Source: Bacillota bacterium (GTDB lineage: Bacteria > Bacillota > Clostridia > Lachnospirales > Lachnospiraceae). Taken from it: a stretch of DNA of 64,000 nucleotides. Position 1 is the first letter of the stretch. Each line of letters starts with the position of its first letter. The stretch covers positions 18,524-82,523 of the forward strand of contig JAEYFP010000007.1 of the NCBI GenBank assembly GCA_023402845.1. The letters run 5' to 3'. This document shows positions 43,029 through 51,655 of this stretch, piece by piece. The notes beneath the pieces are model-generated. The model saw only the letters and a list, made by a program, of their open reading frames with translations, had not been told where the DNA came from and did no database searches. A program made the position numbers and the translations under genes.

Positions 43029-44572
43029 CCTTCTACTCTCCTTATGTTCGCATCATAGGTACTTGCAAGATACATAATCTTTTCATCCGTAATTTCATTT
43101 TGATCCAACATGCCCGACAAATGACCTTCGCACATTACCATAATACGATCGGACATCCCTATCAGCTCCGACATTTCCGAGCTGATCATAATCACACATT
43201 TTCCCGCCTGCGCCATTTCCTCCATCAGGCAATAGATCTCATATTTTGCGCCTACGTCGATTCCTCTCGTAGGCTCATCCAGAATCAGGATATCCGGCTT
43301 TAACAGCAGCCATCTGCCTAAGAGTGCCTTTTGCTGGTTACCCCCGGATAAATGCATAATCTGCTGCTTGACCGTAGGCGTTTTTATGGATAAAGAATCC
43401 ACATATTTCATGGCATCCTCTTTCCTTTTCTTTTCATTCAAAAATAATCCTTTTTTATACTGCTTTGGATTAGCCGTCTGATTTGACAGTACAATATTTT
43501 CCATGACGGACAGCATCGGGATAATTCCCGTTGCCCGCCTTTCCTCCGTCAGCAGTGCCATTCCATATCTGATCGCCTCCTTTGGGGACTTGATCGATAC
43601 CTCTTTTCCATTGATATTAATTTTGCCGGACTTGACAGGCCTCAGCCCGAAAACAGCTTCCATCAGTTCTGTCCGCTGTGCCCCCACCAGTCCGCCGATG
43701 CCGAGGATTTCTCCCTTGCGTAACGTGAAACTGATATTCTGAAAGGAATGCGCATTTGCCGCGGTCAGATTTTTAACAGTCATATGTTCTTTACCCGGCA
43801 CGTGCTTTTTCTCAGGAAAACGCTGCGTCATTTCTCTGCCTACCATGCGGTTGACAATAAGATCCATCGAAAGCTCCTTAACCGGCCAGCTTCCGACAAG
43901 CCTCCCGTCTCTCATGATCGTGACCTCATTCGAAATTTCTAAAATTTCTTCGATTTTGTGTGAGATATAAATAATTGCCACGTTTTGGGATACGAGTTTT
44001 CTGATAATTTTGAATAACAGCGCTGCCTCCGTTTCCGTCAGGGAAGAAGTCGGCTCATCCATAATAATTACTTTCGCATGGTAGGAAACCGCCCTCGCAA
44101 TCTCCAATAATTGGCAGTGCGATACGGACAGCTCGCTCACCATGACCTTCGGATTAATATCGATCCCCAATTCCTCAAACAGATCTTTTGTCTGCCGGTA
44201 CATCGTTTTTTCATCTGCCCAATGGATACCTGCGACCTTTTTGTAAGGAATTCTTCCGATCCATATATTTTCCATGACGTTGCGCGTCTTTATGGGATGC
44301 AGTTCCTGATGAATCATGGCAATGCCCTGATCCATAGCGTTTCTCGCATTTTCAAGATGAACCTCCTTTCCGTCCATATAAATCTGTCCTTCGTCCGGAT
44401 GATAAAGGCCAAACGCGCATTTCATCAGCGTGGATTTTCCCGCACCGTTCTCTCCCATCAGGGCATGCACGGTTCCCGGCCTGATATGCAGATCCACCTG
44501 GTCGAGCGCTTTTACGCCCGGAAAGCTTTTTGTGATATGTTCCATGTTCAGCACATATTGAGAGCTGTCCAT
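43025..44572 (-). CDS. mglA: Galactoside ABC transporter ATPase, MglA-like
   Basis: 515 residues with two ATPase halves. First half: Walker A GENGAGKST (about 36-44), signature LSVSHCQLLEIARA, Walker B IIMDEPTSSLTETEA. Second half: degenerate Walker A GLVGAQRTE and LSGGNQQKALLGRWLL with LDEPTRGIDVGAKYEIY. Sequence resembles MglA more than RbsA (EERRATGI; SEMSELIGMSDRI). GGGAGG precedes the ATG. Confidence 0.9.
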   Translation of the reverse strand: MDSSQYVLNMEHITKSFPGVKALDQVDLHIRPGTVHALMGENGAGKSTLMKCAFGLYHPDEGQIYMDGKEVHLENARNAMDQGIAMIHQELHPIKTRNVMENIWIGRIPYKKVAGIHWADEKTMYRQTKDLFEELGIDINPKVMVSELSVSHCQLLEIARAVSYHAKVIIMDEPTSSLTETEAALLFKIIRKLVSQNVAIIYISHKIEEILEISNEVTIMRDGRLVGSWPVKELSMDLIVNRMVGREMTQRFPEKKHVPGKEHMTVKNLTAANAHSFQNISFTLRKGEILGIGGLVGAQRTELMEAVFGLRPVKSGKININGKEVSIKSPKEAIRYGMALLTEERRATGIIPMLSVMENIVLSNQTANPKQYKKGLFLNEKKRKEDAMKYVDSLSIKTPTVKQQIMHLSGGNQQKALLGRWLLLKPDILILDEPTRGIDVGAKYEIYCLMEEMAQAGKCVIMISSEMSELIGMSDRIMVMCEGHLSGMLDQNEITDEKIMYLASTYDANIRRVEG

Positions 44573-44597
44573 CGCTATCCTCCCATTCTGATTTCGG

Positions 44598-45758
44598 TTA
44601 GTAGTTGATCGTCGTATCGTTTACGTCGTAGCTGGCGTCATCAACGTTATCCTTTGTGATCGCCTTATAATCGATCCATACACGGTTTCCTTCCACCGTA
44701 ACACCGTCAATCCCCATTGTCTCTGTCGTCACATCTTCTCCTGCATTTGTCAGTTTCATGACCTTATAAACGGATTTTGCCAATGTGATCGGATTATTTA
44801 GTGCGGTAACGAGCAAGGTTCCCTCTCTGACCGCATCACAGCCGACAGCCGTCGCATCCACACCGGTAACAATTATCTTTTCGCCGTCATCACCAAAAAA
44901 GCCGCCTGCCTTCAGTGCCTCAATCGCCCCGAGGGCCATATCATCGTTGCAGGCGATGACACAGTCAATCTCGTCGCTGTAATTAGCGAGCAGCGCAGCC
45001 ACGGTTTCCTGTGCTTTCGCGCGGGAATAATCACAGACAAGCTCTCCGCCGATCTGATTCATTTCTATACCCGCCTCCTCAATCTTCTGTACGGAGTACT
45101 CGGAACGCACCGTTGTATCATAATGTCCCTGAATTCCGAGGAGCATAATGTAGTCCAGCTTGCCGTTTCCGTTCCGGTCCGCATCGGGGTTTGCATTCCA
45201 GTAATCTACAATTGCTTCGCCCATAATATCACCAGATTGAGTTGCAACGGAGGAAACACTGTAAAGCTTTTCATTTTTTGCAAAATTTTCATCGGACGGA
45301 CTGTCGGTATTGGCAAAAATGCCGTAGCAGCCCTGTTCCAGAATCTGATCACAGATTTCATCAATTGCACCCGTATTAATGTTGTTCAAAACAAAGTAGT
45401 CTACATCCTTGGAAAACATATTGTTCATGTTATTTGTCTGGGTAGCCGTATCATTCTGGCTGTCCGCATCCTCGATCGAAATCGCGCCATCAGCTTTGGC
45501 TACGTTGATCAAAGACTGTCTTGCGTTGGAGATAAACGTATCCGCAAAATTATACCAGCAGACGCCCGCTACCGGGACCTCTCCCGTCGGGGCCGTTTCC
45601 GTACTGTCCGCCGTCTCCGGTGCCTCCTCGCCTGCAACTGCCGTCGCTGTGCCCGCCGCCGCATCCGATGCGCCTGTACCTGCCGCGTTTCCGCAGCCTG
45701 CCAGCATTGAAGTGATCATTGCCGCACTCAAAATTACACTGACTAATTTCTTTTTCAT
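44598..45758 (-). CDS. mglB: Galactose/galactoside-binding lipoprotein, MglB-like
   Basis: 386 residues. Signal peptide with lipobox LAGC (Cys22), an Ala/Glu/Thr linker, then a sugar-binding fold. NADRNGNGKLDY-like loop (PDADRNGNGKLDYIMLLGIQ) matches the calcium-binding loop of glucose/galactose-binding protein, and CVIACNDDMALGAIEALKAG matches its hinge region. It delivers the sugar to MglAC. The ATG at 45758 is chosen for GAGGG and the signal peptide. First gene of the operon. Confidence 0.85.
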   Translation of the reverse strand: MKKKLVSVILSAAMITSMLAGCGNAAGTGASDAAAGTATAVAGEEAPETADSTETAPTGEVPVAGVCWYNFADTFISNARQSLINVAKADGAISIEDADSQNDTATQTNNMNNMFSKDVDYFVLNNINTGAIDEICDQILEQGCYGIFANTDSPSDENFAKNEKLYSVSSVATQSGDIMGEAIVDYWNANPDADRNGNGKLDYIMLLGIQGHYDTTVRSEYSVQKIEEAGIEMNQIGGELVCDYSRAKAQETVAALLANYSDEIDCVIACNDDMALGAIEALKAGGFFGDDGEKIIVTGVDATAVGCDAVREGTLLVTALNNPITLAKSVYKVMKLTNAGEDVTTETMGIDGVTVEGNRVWIDYKAITKDNVDDASYDVNDTTINY

Positions 45759-46073
45759 CTTTCCCTCGTTTCTGCATTGCTTGAAAATTTTCACAGGCCA
45801 TGTAAGCAATGCGGACACAGGCCTGCCCCGCACCTTCGAATCAGGCGCGCATGGTTTGTTTCTTACAATTTGAGTGTAGCAAATAAAAATTGGGGATCCC
45901 ATTCAAGATAATTGCAAAGAAATGATAAAAATTTGCACTTTTTGATTTAGAACTTTCCTTTTTTGCAAAAGCTGCAGAATCTTGCGATTCATCCATTTAC
46001 AGACTTCCATTGTCCAACATAAAAATGTTCTATTTCTGCAATACAATTTACATATAAATAAACAATTTTATGA
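45759..46073. promoter_or_regulatory. Divergent control region between mglB and the repeat-led nitroreductase gene
   Basis: No gene seen. Three TTGCAA-like elements (45912-45918, 45932-45938, 45961-45970) lie upstream of a minus-strand TACACT at about 45874-45879 that has no good -35 box, as expected for an activator-dependent promoter served by the AraC-type response regulator. This is a positional inference. Confidence 0.3.
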
Positions 46074-46079
46074 TATAAT
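46074..46079 (+). promoter_or_regulatory. -10 box upstream of the 118-bp tandem repeats
   Basis: TATAAT with a preceding TG extension nearby (ATGATATAATG) but only weak -35 candidates (TTTACA at 46047-46052 is too far). Transcription would begin at about 46086, at the first repeat. Confidence 0.5.
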
Positions 46080-46090
46080 GTGCGCAAAGG

Positions 46091-46398
46091 GCAGAGCCGG
46101 ATAGTCAGGCATCCAGATGCCGTGCTTGCACGGACAGATGGAGGAATGACTATACGGCGAGCGAAGCGACCGAAGAAAACCAGAGGTTTTCTGAGGCTCT
46201 GCCCGCAGGCCAGCCAAAATAGCCCGGTATCCAGATGCCGTGCTTGCACGGACAGATGGAGGAATGACTATACAGCGAGCGAAGCGACCGAAGAAAACCA
46301 GAGGTTTTCTGAGGCTCTGCCCGCAGGCCAGCCGAAATAGCCCGGTATCCAATTCCGTGCTTGCACGGACAGATGGAGGAATGGCTATACGGCGAGCG
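46091..46398 (+). repeat. 118-bp tandem repeat, about 2.6 copies
   Basis: The motif around CCGTGCTTGCACGGACAGAT starts at 46111 (ATCCAGATGCC), again at 46229 and at 46347: a period of exactly 118 bp with only a few substitutions between copies. Each unit contains the hairpins CCGTGC-TT-GCACGG and GAAAACC-AGA-GGTTTTC, and GGGCAGAGCC before copy 1 is complementary to GGCTCTGCCC at each unit end. It fills the leader of the nitroreductase gene. 118 is not a multiple of 3, so a coding repeat is unlikely. Confidence 0.85.
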
Positions 46399-46440
46399 TT
46401 TTCTAGAAGGCAAGAATTTGAAGAAAGAAGGGAAAATTAC

Positions 46441-47112
46441 ATGGACAGTATGCAGGCAATTGAAAACCGTCATTCCGTACGTGATTATTTGGAGAAACGT
46501 ATCGATACTGAAATTGTATCAAAGCTGAATGAGGAGGTTGCTCTTTGCAATCGGGAGAGCGGACTTAATATCCAGCTTATTACAGAGGAACCGGATGCCT
46601 TTGGGGGCTTAATGGCGCACTATGGTAAATTCAATCATGTAACAAATTACTTTGCCCTAATCGGCAGAAAAGGGCCGCAATTGGATGAGACAGCCGGATA
46701 TTACGGCGAACAGCTCGTACTGAAAGCGCAGCAGCTCGGCCTGAACACGTGTTGGGTCGCCCTGACCTTCAGCAAGGGAAAAAGCCGCTGTGTGGTGAAA
46801 GAGGGAGAAAAGCTCGTCTGCGTGATCGCGCTCGGCTACGGAAAAACGCAGGGCGTTCCTCATAAAAGTAAGCTGCTTGAAAAGCTTTACGAAGGAAACG
46901 GGAAAATGCCCGATTGGTTTTTAAACGGAATGAAGGCGGCACAGCTCGCTCCGACAGCAACCAACCAGCAAAAATTCCTTTTCACGCTCTTTGAAAATAA
47001 AGTATCTGCCAACGCGACCGGTGGATTTTATTCAAAAGTAGATTTGGGAATTGTAAAAAAGCATTTTGAGATTGGCGCAGGCGCCGAACAGTTTGAGTGG
47101 GCGTATTTGTAA
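46441..47112 (+). CDS. Nitroreductase family protein (TM1586-type)
   Basis: 223 residues. MDSMQAIENRHSVRDYLEKR is the FMN-binding start of nitroreductases; YYGEQLVLKAQQLGLNTCWVA and MKAAQLAPTATNQQKFLF are later conserved parts. The length and two-half layout fit the TM nitroreductase group. Substrate unknown. The ATG at 46441 has GAAGGG upstream. The frame stays open into the repeats upstream, which I regard as leader. Confidence 0.85.
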   Translation: MDSMQAIENRHSVRDYLEKRIDTEIVSKLNEEVALCNRESGLNIQLITEEPDAFGGLMAHYGKFNHVTNYFALIGRKGPQLDETAGYYGEQLVLKAQQLGLNTCWVALTFSKGKSRCVVKEGEKLVCVIALGYGKTQGVPHKSKLLEKLYEGNGKMPDWFLNGMKAAQLAPTATNQQKFLFTLFENKVSANATGGFYSKVDLGIVKKHFEIGAGAEQFEWAYL

Positions 47113-47126
47113 CCCGCCAAAACAAT

Positions 47127-47163
47127 ATATCGCCGCAGGATCGCATAAATCCCGCGGCGATAT
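47127..47163. terminator. Bidirectional hairpin terminator between nitroreductase and uxaC
   Basis: ATATCGCCGC and GCGGCGATAT around a 17-base loop; on the minus strand it is followed by ATTGTTTTG. It lies between two convergent genes. Confidence 0.65.
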
Positions 47164-47189
47164 TGATATTCTTGTTTCCTATAAGTCTT

Positions 47190-48611
47190 CTAAACCTTAT
47201 TCAGCGCAAATCCAAAATAATCCACCGCATTATTATAGGAAATACCTTTTATGATTTCCTCCAGCAACTTTTCCTCGTGAGGATATTCTCCGTTTTCTAC
47301 CCAGCCGCCTATCATCCGGCATAAAATCCGCCTGAAATAATCATGTCTGGTATAAGATAAGATCGATCGGGAATCAGTCAGCATTCCTGTGAAATTTCCC
47401 AGAGCCGATAAGCTCGCAAATGACTTCATTTGATTCGTCATCCCTGTATCATGGTCATTAAACCACCAGGCCGCACCATGCTGAACCTTATTTTTAACGC
47501 CGTCTCCCTGAAAGCAGCCGATCACACTGTCAATAACCGCATCATCATTCGGATTGAGAGAATAGATGATTGTCTTCGGCAGCTCGCCGCTTACGGATAA
47601 TGCATTCAGAAAATCCGCCAGTTGTGCGGACGGTGCAAAATTGTTGATGCAATCGTAGCCGATATCCGGTCCTATCCGATGATACATGGCGGTATTGTTA
47701 TCGCGCTTACAGCCGTAATGCAGCTGCATGACCCAGCTGCGTCTGTGATACTGCCTTGCCGCAAACTGCATAAACGCCGTCTTGTACTGAAGCACCTCTT
47801 TTTCTGATACCGCTATCCCTGCCTGCGCTTTTTGAAAAACAGCATCTGTTTCCGTCTCGGATGCCGGAACATACATGACATATTCCAATCCATGATCGCT
47901 TACCAGACAGCCGTTTTCCGCAAAAAAGTCCATACGCCTGCACAATGCGCTCTTTAAGGAGTCAAAATCCGGGATAGCCATACCGGAAGCCTCCGACAGT
48001 GTCTTTATATATTCTGCAAAATTCGGCTTCTCAATATTCATTGCCTTATCCGGTCTCCATGCCGGAAGTACCTGCACGTCAAAGCTGTCGTCCGCCTTCA
48101 GCTTCTGATGCCATTTAAGACTGTCCGCCGGGTCATCTGTCGTACAGATCAGCTTTACATTTGACATTTTTATCAGTTTTCGCACAGAAAATTCCTCACT
48201 GCTCAACTTTTCATTGCACAGCTTCCACACTTCTCCGGCCGTATCTGCATTCAAATTGCCCTGATAGCCGAAATAATACCGAAGCTCCATGTGCGACCAG
48301 TGATATAGTGGATTGCCAATCAGCTTTGGCAGCGTTACCGCCCACTTAATAAATTTTTCATAATCCGCCGCATCACCCGTGATATAGGTTTCCTCCACGC
48401 CGTTCGTGCGCATCTGACGCCATTTATAGTGGTCCCCGCCCAGCCACGCCTGTGCGATATTTTCAAACTGCCTGTCCTCATAAATTTCTCTCGGATTGAT
48501 ATGGCAATGATAATCCAAAACCGGAATCTTTGTCATATCCGCATAATTCTCATATAATTTTTTTGCCGCCTGCGTATCCAGCAAAAAATCCTGATCCATA
48601 AAAGCTTTCAT
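47190..48611 (-). CDS. uxaC: Glucuronate/galacturonate isomerase UxaC
   Basis: 473 residues, family length. VLDYHCHINPREIYEDRQF holds the metal-binding His pair; IGNPLYHWSHMELRYYFG, CTTDDPADSLKWHQ and KVQHGAAWWFNDHDTGM are diagnostic. It converts D-glucuronate to D-fructuronate and D-galacturonate to D-tagaturonate, feeding both branches encoded in this locus. Last gene of the uxa operon. Confidence 0.96.
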   Translation of the reverse strand: MKAFMDQDFLLDTQAAKKLYENYADMTKIPVLDYHCHINPREIYEDRQFENIAQAWLGGDHYKWRQMRTNGVEETYITGDAADYEKFIKWAVTLPKLIGNPLYHWSHMELRYYFGYQGNLNADTAGEVWKLCNEKLSSEEFSVRKLIKMSNVKLICTTDDPADSLKWHQKLKADDSFDVQVLPAWRPDKAMNIEKPNFAEYIKTLSEASGMAIPDFDSLKSALCRRMDFFAENGCLVSDHGLEYVMYVPASETETDAVFQKAQAGIAVSEKEVLQYKTAFMQFAARQYHRRSWVMQLHYGCKRDNNTAMYHRIGPDIGYDCINNFAPSAQLADFLNALSVSGELPKTIIYSLNPNDDAVIDSVIGCFQGDGVKNKVQHGAAWWFNDHDTGMTNQMKSFASLSALGNFTGMLTDSRSILSYTRHDYFRRILCRMIGGWVENGEYPHEEKLLEEIIKGISYNNAVDYFGFALNKV

Positions 48612-48641
48612 TTTTTATCCTCCTGTTACGGATGCCTGTAT

Positions 48642-50144
48642 TTAAAGTGTGACACCCTGCTTAAAGATTGCCAAATCCCGGCAGACGCCTTCTTCGCTTT
48701 TTACAAAAGCGCCGTTCGCAACCGACAGCACATATTCGTACAGCTCATTTCCCAGAATATCCAAACTCATGCCGTCGTTAAGCAGACGCCCGCAGTCAAA
48801 ATCGATCCAGTTTTTCTTCTTTTCCGCAAGCTGGGTATTGGAGGATATTTTTATGGTAGGTACCGCACATGCAAACGGCGTACCGCGTCCGGTCGTAAAC
48901 AATACGATCTGCGCTCCGCAAAGAGCAAGCGCCGTGCCTGCCACCAGATCGTTACCCGGTGCGGACAACAGGTTCAGGCCCGACTTGCCGACACGCTGCC
49001 CATATTTTAATACATCCGCTACCTTTGCTGCTCCGGATTTCTGCGTACAGCCCAACGCTTTATCCTCCAGCGTGGAAATACCACCCTCCCTATTTCCGGG
49101 AGAGGGATTTTCATAAATGGTCTGCTTATAGGATCGAAAGTAATCTTTAAAATCGTTAATCAGTTGTACCGTCTTATCAAAAACCTCCCGTTCGGCCGCC
49201 CTGTCCATCAAAAGAGTCTCCGCGCCGAACATTTCCGGAACCTCGGTAAGAATGGTGCTTCCTCCCACCTGCGTAAGCAAATCGGAAAACCGTCCGACCA
49301 CTGGATTTGCGGTAATGCCGCTCAGGCCGTCGGAGCCCCCGCACTTTAATCCGACGATCAATTGATCCGCGCCGATCCTTGTCCGACGCAGCCCTGCGGC
49401 ATAAGCGGCAAGCGCTTTCATGTTCCGAATTCCCTCTTCTATCTCGTCCTCAAAGTCCTGACATTGCAAAAACCGTACTCTGGAAGCATCGTATTCTCCG
49501 ATGTATTCCTTCATGACGCCGATATTGGAATTTTCACACCCCAGTCCCAGTACAAGAACGCCTCCGGCATTCGGATGATGAATCAAATCGGCCAATGCAA
49601 TTCTTGTGTTTTCCTGATCTTCGCCCATCTGCGAGCAGCCGTAAGGATGTGAAAACGCAACGACCGCTTCGATATTTTCCCGCACAAGATCCTGACATCC
49701 GGCCGCAATCTTCTTTGCGACGGAATTCACACACCCCACCGTAGGGATGATCCAAAGCTCGTTTCTGACTCCGACTCCTTCCCTTCCGCGGTCATAACCC
49801 ATGAAAAAAGCGTTTCTGCCGGGGCTTCCTTCCAACCCCTGCGCCTGTTCCTGAATCGCGCGATGATATTCATAATTCAAGTCGTCGCCCAGTCCGGTTT
49901 TCAGATTATGTACATGCACATGGGTCCCCACATTTATCTGCTCCTTCGCGTATCCGATCGGAAAGCCGTATTTGACGACAGCTTCTCCCTTTTTGATATC
50001 CACAAGCGCAAACTTATGTCCCCTTGCAATCGTATCGCAAAGAGTGACCGTTCCGTTCCCGACAGCAAACTGCTCTCCTCTTTTCAGATCCTCAAGCGCC
50101 ACCGCCACATTATCCTTTTCATTTATTTTCACAAACTGCCGCAT
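48642..50144 (-). CDS. uxaA: Altronate dehydratase UxaA
   Basis: 500 residues. N-terminal SAF domain (1-90, MRQFVKINEKDNVAVALEDL) and the large catalytic part with GYDRGREGVGVRNELWIIPT, HPYGCSQMGEDQENT and ALCGAQIVLFTTGRGTPF. It dehydrates D-altronate to 2-keto-3-deoxy-D-gluconate. The ATG at 50144 matches the usual start of the family; an ATG three codons upstream is also possible. Confidence 0.95.
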   Translation of the reverse strand: MRQFVKINEKDNVAVALEDLKRGEQFAVGNGTVTLCDTIARGHKFALVDIKKGEAVVKYGFPIGYAKEQINVGTHVHVHNLKTGLGDDLNYEYHRAIQEQAQGLEGSPGRNAFFMGYDRGREGVGVRNELWIIPTVGCVNSVAKKIAAGCQDLVRENIEAVVAFSHPYGCSQMGEDQENTRIALADLIHHPNAGGVLVLGLGCENSNIGVMKEYIGEYDASRVRFLQCQDFEDEIEEGIRNMKALAAYAAGLRRTRIGADQLIVGLKCGGSDGLSGITANPVVGRFSDLLTQVGGSTILTEVPEMFGAETLLMDRAAEREVFDKTVQLINDFKDYFRSYKQTIYENPSPGNREGGISTLEDKALGCTQKSGAAKVADVLKYGQRVGKSGLNLLSAPGNDLVAGTALALCGAQIVLFTTGRGTPFACAVPTIKISSNTQLAEKKKNWIDFDCGRLLNDGMSLDILGNELYEYVLSVANGAFVKSEEGVCRDLAIFKQGVTL

Positions 50145-50174
50145 GAGACCCATCCCCTTTTTCCACCGGCTTTT

Positions 50175-51641
50175 TTAATAGTTGAAATTATTTTTTAATG
50201 CTTCGCGCATCCCCTTCTTCCTGATATCCTTCAGATAAGAAGCGATCTGCCCTGTCAGTCCGGCGATTTTCGTCAGGTCCTGTCCGAAAAACCTTTCATC
50301 GGATAAGAATGCCTGCACAAATTCCTCTTCGTCCTTACTGCTGTTTTCGGCAAAGAACTCGAGTACCTGCGCATCGTCCAATATTTTGTATTCCTCGCCG
50401 TTCCGCTTTCCTATCAGCGCGCCGTCACGTAGTTCCTTTCCCGTATAAAACGCCGTCAATGCCGCAAGGGAAAATGTCAGATGTGCAGGAAGGACTCCCA
50501 TTTTTTCTATGTAGCCCAGAAAGCTCGGCATACATCTTGTGCGCCACTTGGATACTGAATTAAGCGCAATTGACAACAGGGAATGCCTGACATACGGATT
50601 ACGGAAACGGGTAATGGCTGCATCGGCAAAATCCTTTAATTCCTTTTCAGGAAGCGTCAGGGTCGGAATCACCTCGTTAAAAACCGTATCGCTCATAAAG
50701 TGAAACAGCGCCTCATCCCCCATGGATTCCAGCACATCGTTATTTCCGGCAAGGTAGGAAGCGAGCACAAAGGAGGTATGTGCGCCGTTTAAGATTCTTA
50801 CCTTTCTCTGCTTATAGGGTTTTTGGTTGTCCGTGAAGATGACAGGCAGTCCGGCCTTATCCAAAGGAAGCTCCCCTGAGATATCCTTTTTGCTTTCGAT
50901 CACCCATAAGGCGAACGGTTCGCCTGTCACAATCAGATGATCCTCATATCCAAACTCCCGCCACATGCTTTCCGCTCCATCCTTCGGATATCCGGTAACA
51001 ATCCGGTCTACCAATGTCGAGCTGAACACGCAGGCATCCTCAAGCCATTTATAAAATCCCGGCTCAAGCTTCCACAAAACCGAAAGCCTGCTGACGCATT
51101 CCTTCAGATGAACGCCGTTATCGTCAATCAGCTCTACCGGAAGCATGATCAGACCTTTATCGAACGCCCCGTCAAAATGCCGGTATCTCTCATACAGGAA
51201 TTTTGTCAGCTTTCCCGGAAAGCTATGAGGCGGCGTCATTTCCAGTCTGTCTTTTTCGTCATACACGATTCCGGCCTCCGTAGTATTGGAAACGATGAAG
51301 CGCAGCGTATCCAGCCTGGCGTATTCGCTGTACTTTTCATATTCCCCAAATGCCGCGACTGCATCCGTGACGCTTGTTATGATACGGTTCTGTATCACAG
51401 GGCCGCCGTCTGCAATTCCCCGCAGGGACACCGTATATTGGCACTCCTGATTGTGCAGGCGTTCAAGGCTTCCGAATTCGATAGACTTCACCAGCACAAT
51501 ATCTCCGTCAAAGCAATTCTTCTCATTTGCAATATCTATCATATAATCTACAAAGCCACGAAGGAAATTTCCTTCTCCAAACTGTAAAACTCTGATCGGC
51601 CTTTCTTTTTTTCCGGTAACCGCTTTATTTAATAATTGCAT
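50175..51641 (-). CDS. uxaB: Tagaturonate reductase (altronate oxidoreductase) UxaB
   Basis: 488 residues, mannitol dehydrogenase family. Rossmann motif VLQFGEGNFLRGFVDYMID (about 19-37), NTTEAGIVYDE and the catalytic Lys region VRILNGAHTSFVLASYLAGN. It reduces D-tagaturonate to D-altronate with NADH. It lies 14 bases after the TRAP binding protein gene and 30 before uxaA. Confidence 0.95.
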   Translation of the reverse strand: MQLLNKAVTGKKERPIRVLQFGEGNFLRGFVDYMIDIANEKNCFDGDIVLVKSIEFGSLERLHNQECQYTVSLRGIADGGPVIQNRIITSVTDAVAAFGEYEKYSEYARLDTLRFIVSNTTEAGIVYDEKDRLEMTPPHSFPGKLTKFLYERYRHFDGAFDKGLIMLPVELIDDNGVHLKECVSRLSVLWKLEPGFYKWLEDACVFSSTLVDRIVTGYPKDGAESMWREFGYEDHLIVTGEPFALWVIESKKDISGELPLDKAGLPVIFTDNQKPYKQRKVRILNGAHTSFVLASYLAGNNDVLESMGDEALFHFMSDTVFNEVIPTLTLPEKELKDFADAAITRFRNPYVRHSLLSIALNSVSKWRTRCMPSFLGYIEKMGVLPAHLTFSLAALTAFYTGKELRDGALIGKRNGEEYKILDDAQVLEFFAENSSKDEEEFVQAFLSDERFFGQDLTKIAGLTGQIASYLKDIRKKGMREALKNNFNY

Positions 51642-51655
51642 TGTATAGTGCTCCT

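Noticed and set aside
46091..46398. CRISPR array in the tandem repeats
   Set aside because: The units are 118 bp, directly adjacent and without unique spacers, and no cas genes are nearby.
46240..46440. N-terminal extension of the nitroreductase through the repeats
   Set aside because: The frame is open only by chance: the 118-bp period shifts the frame between copies, other frames are also open there, and the SD and FMN motif place the start at 46441.
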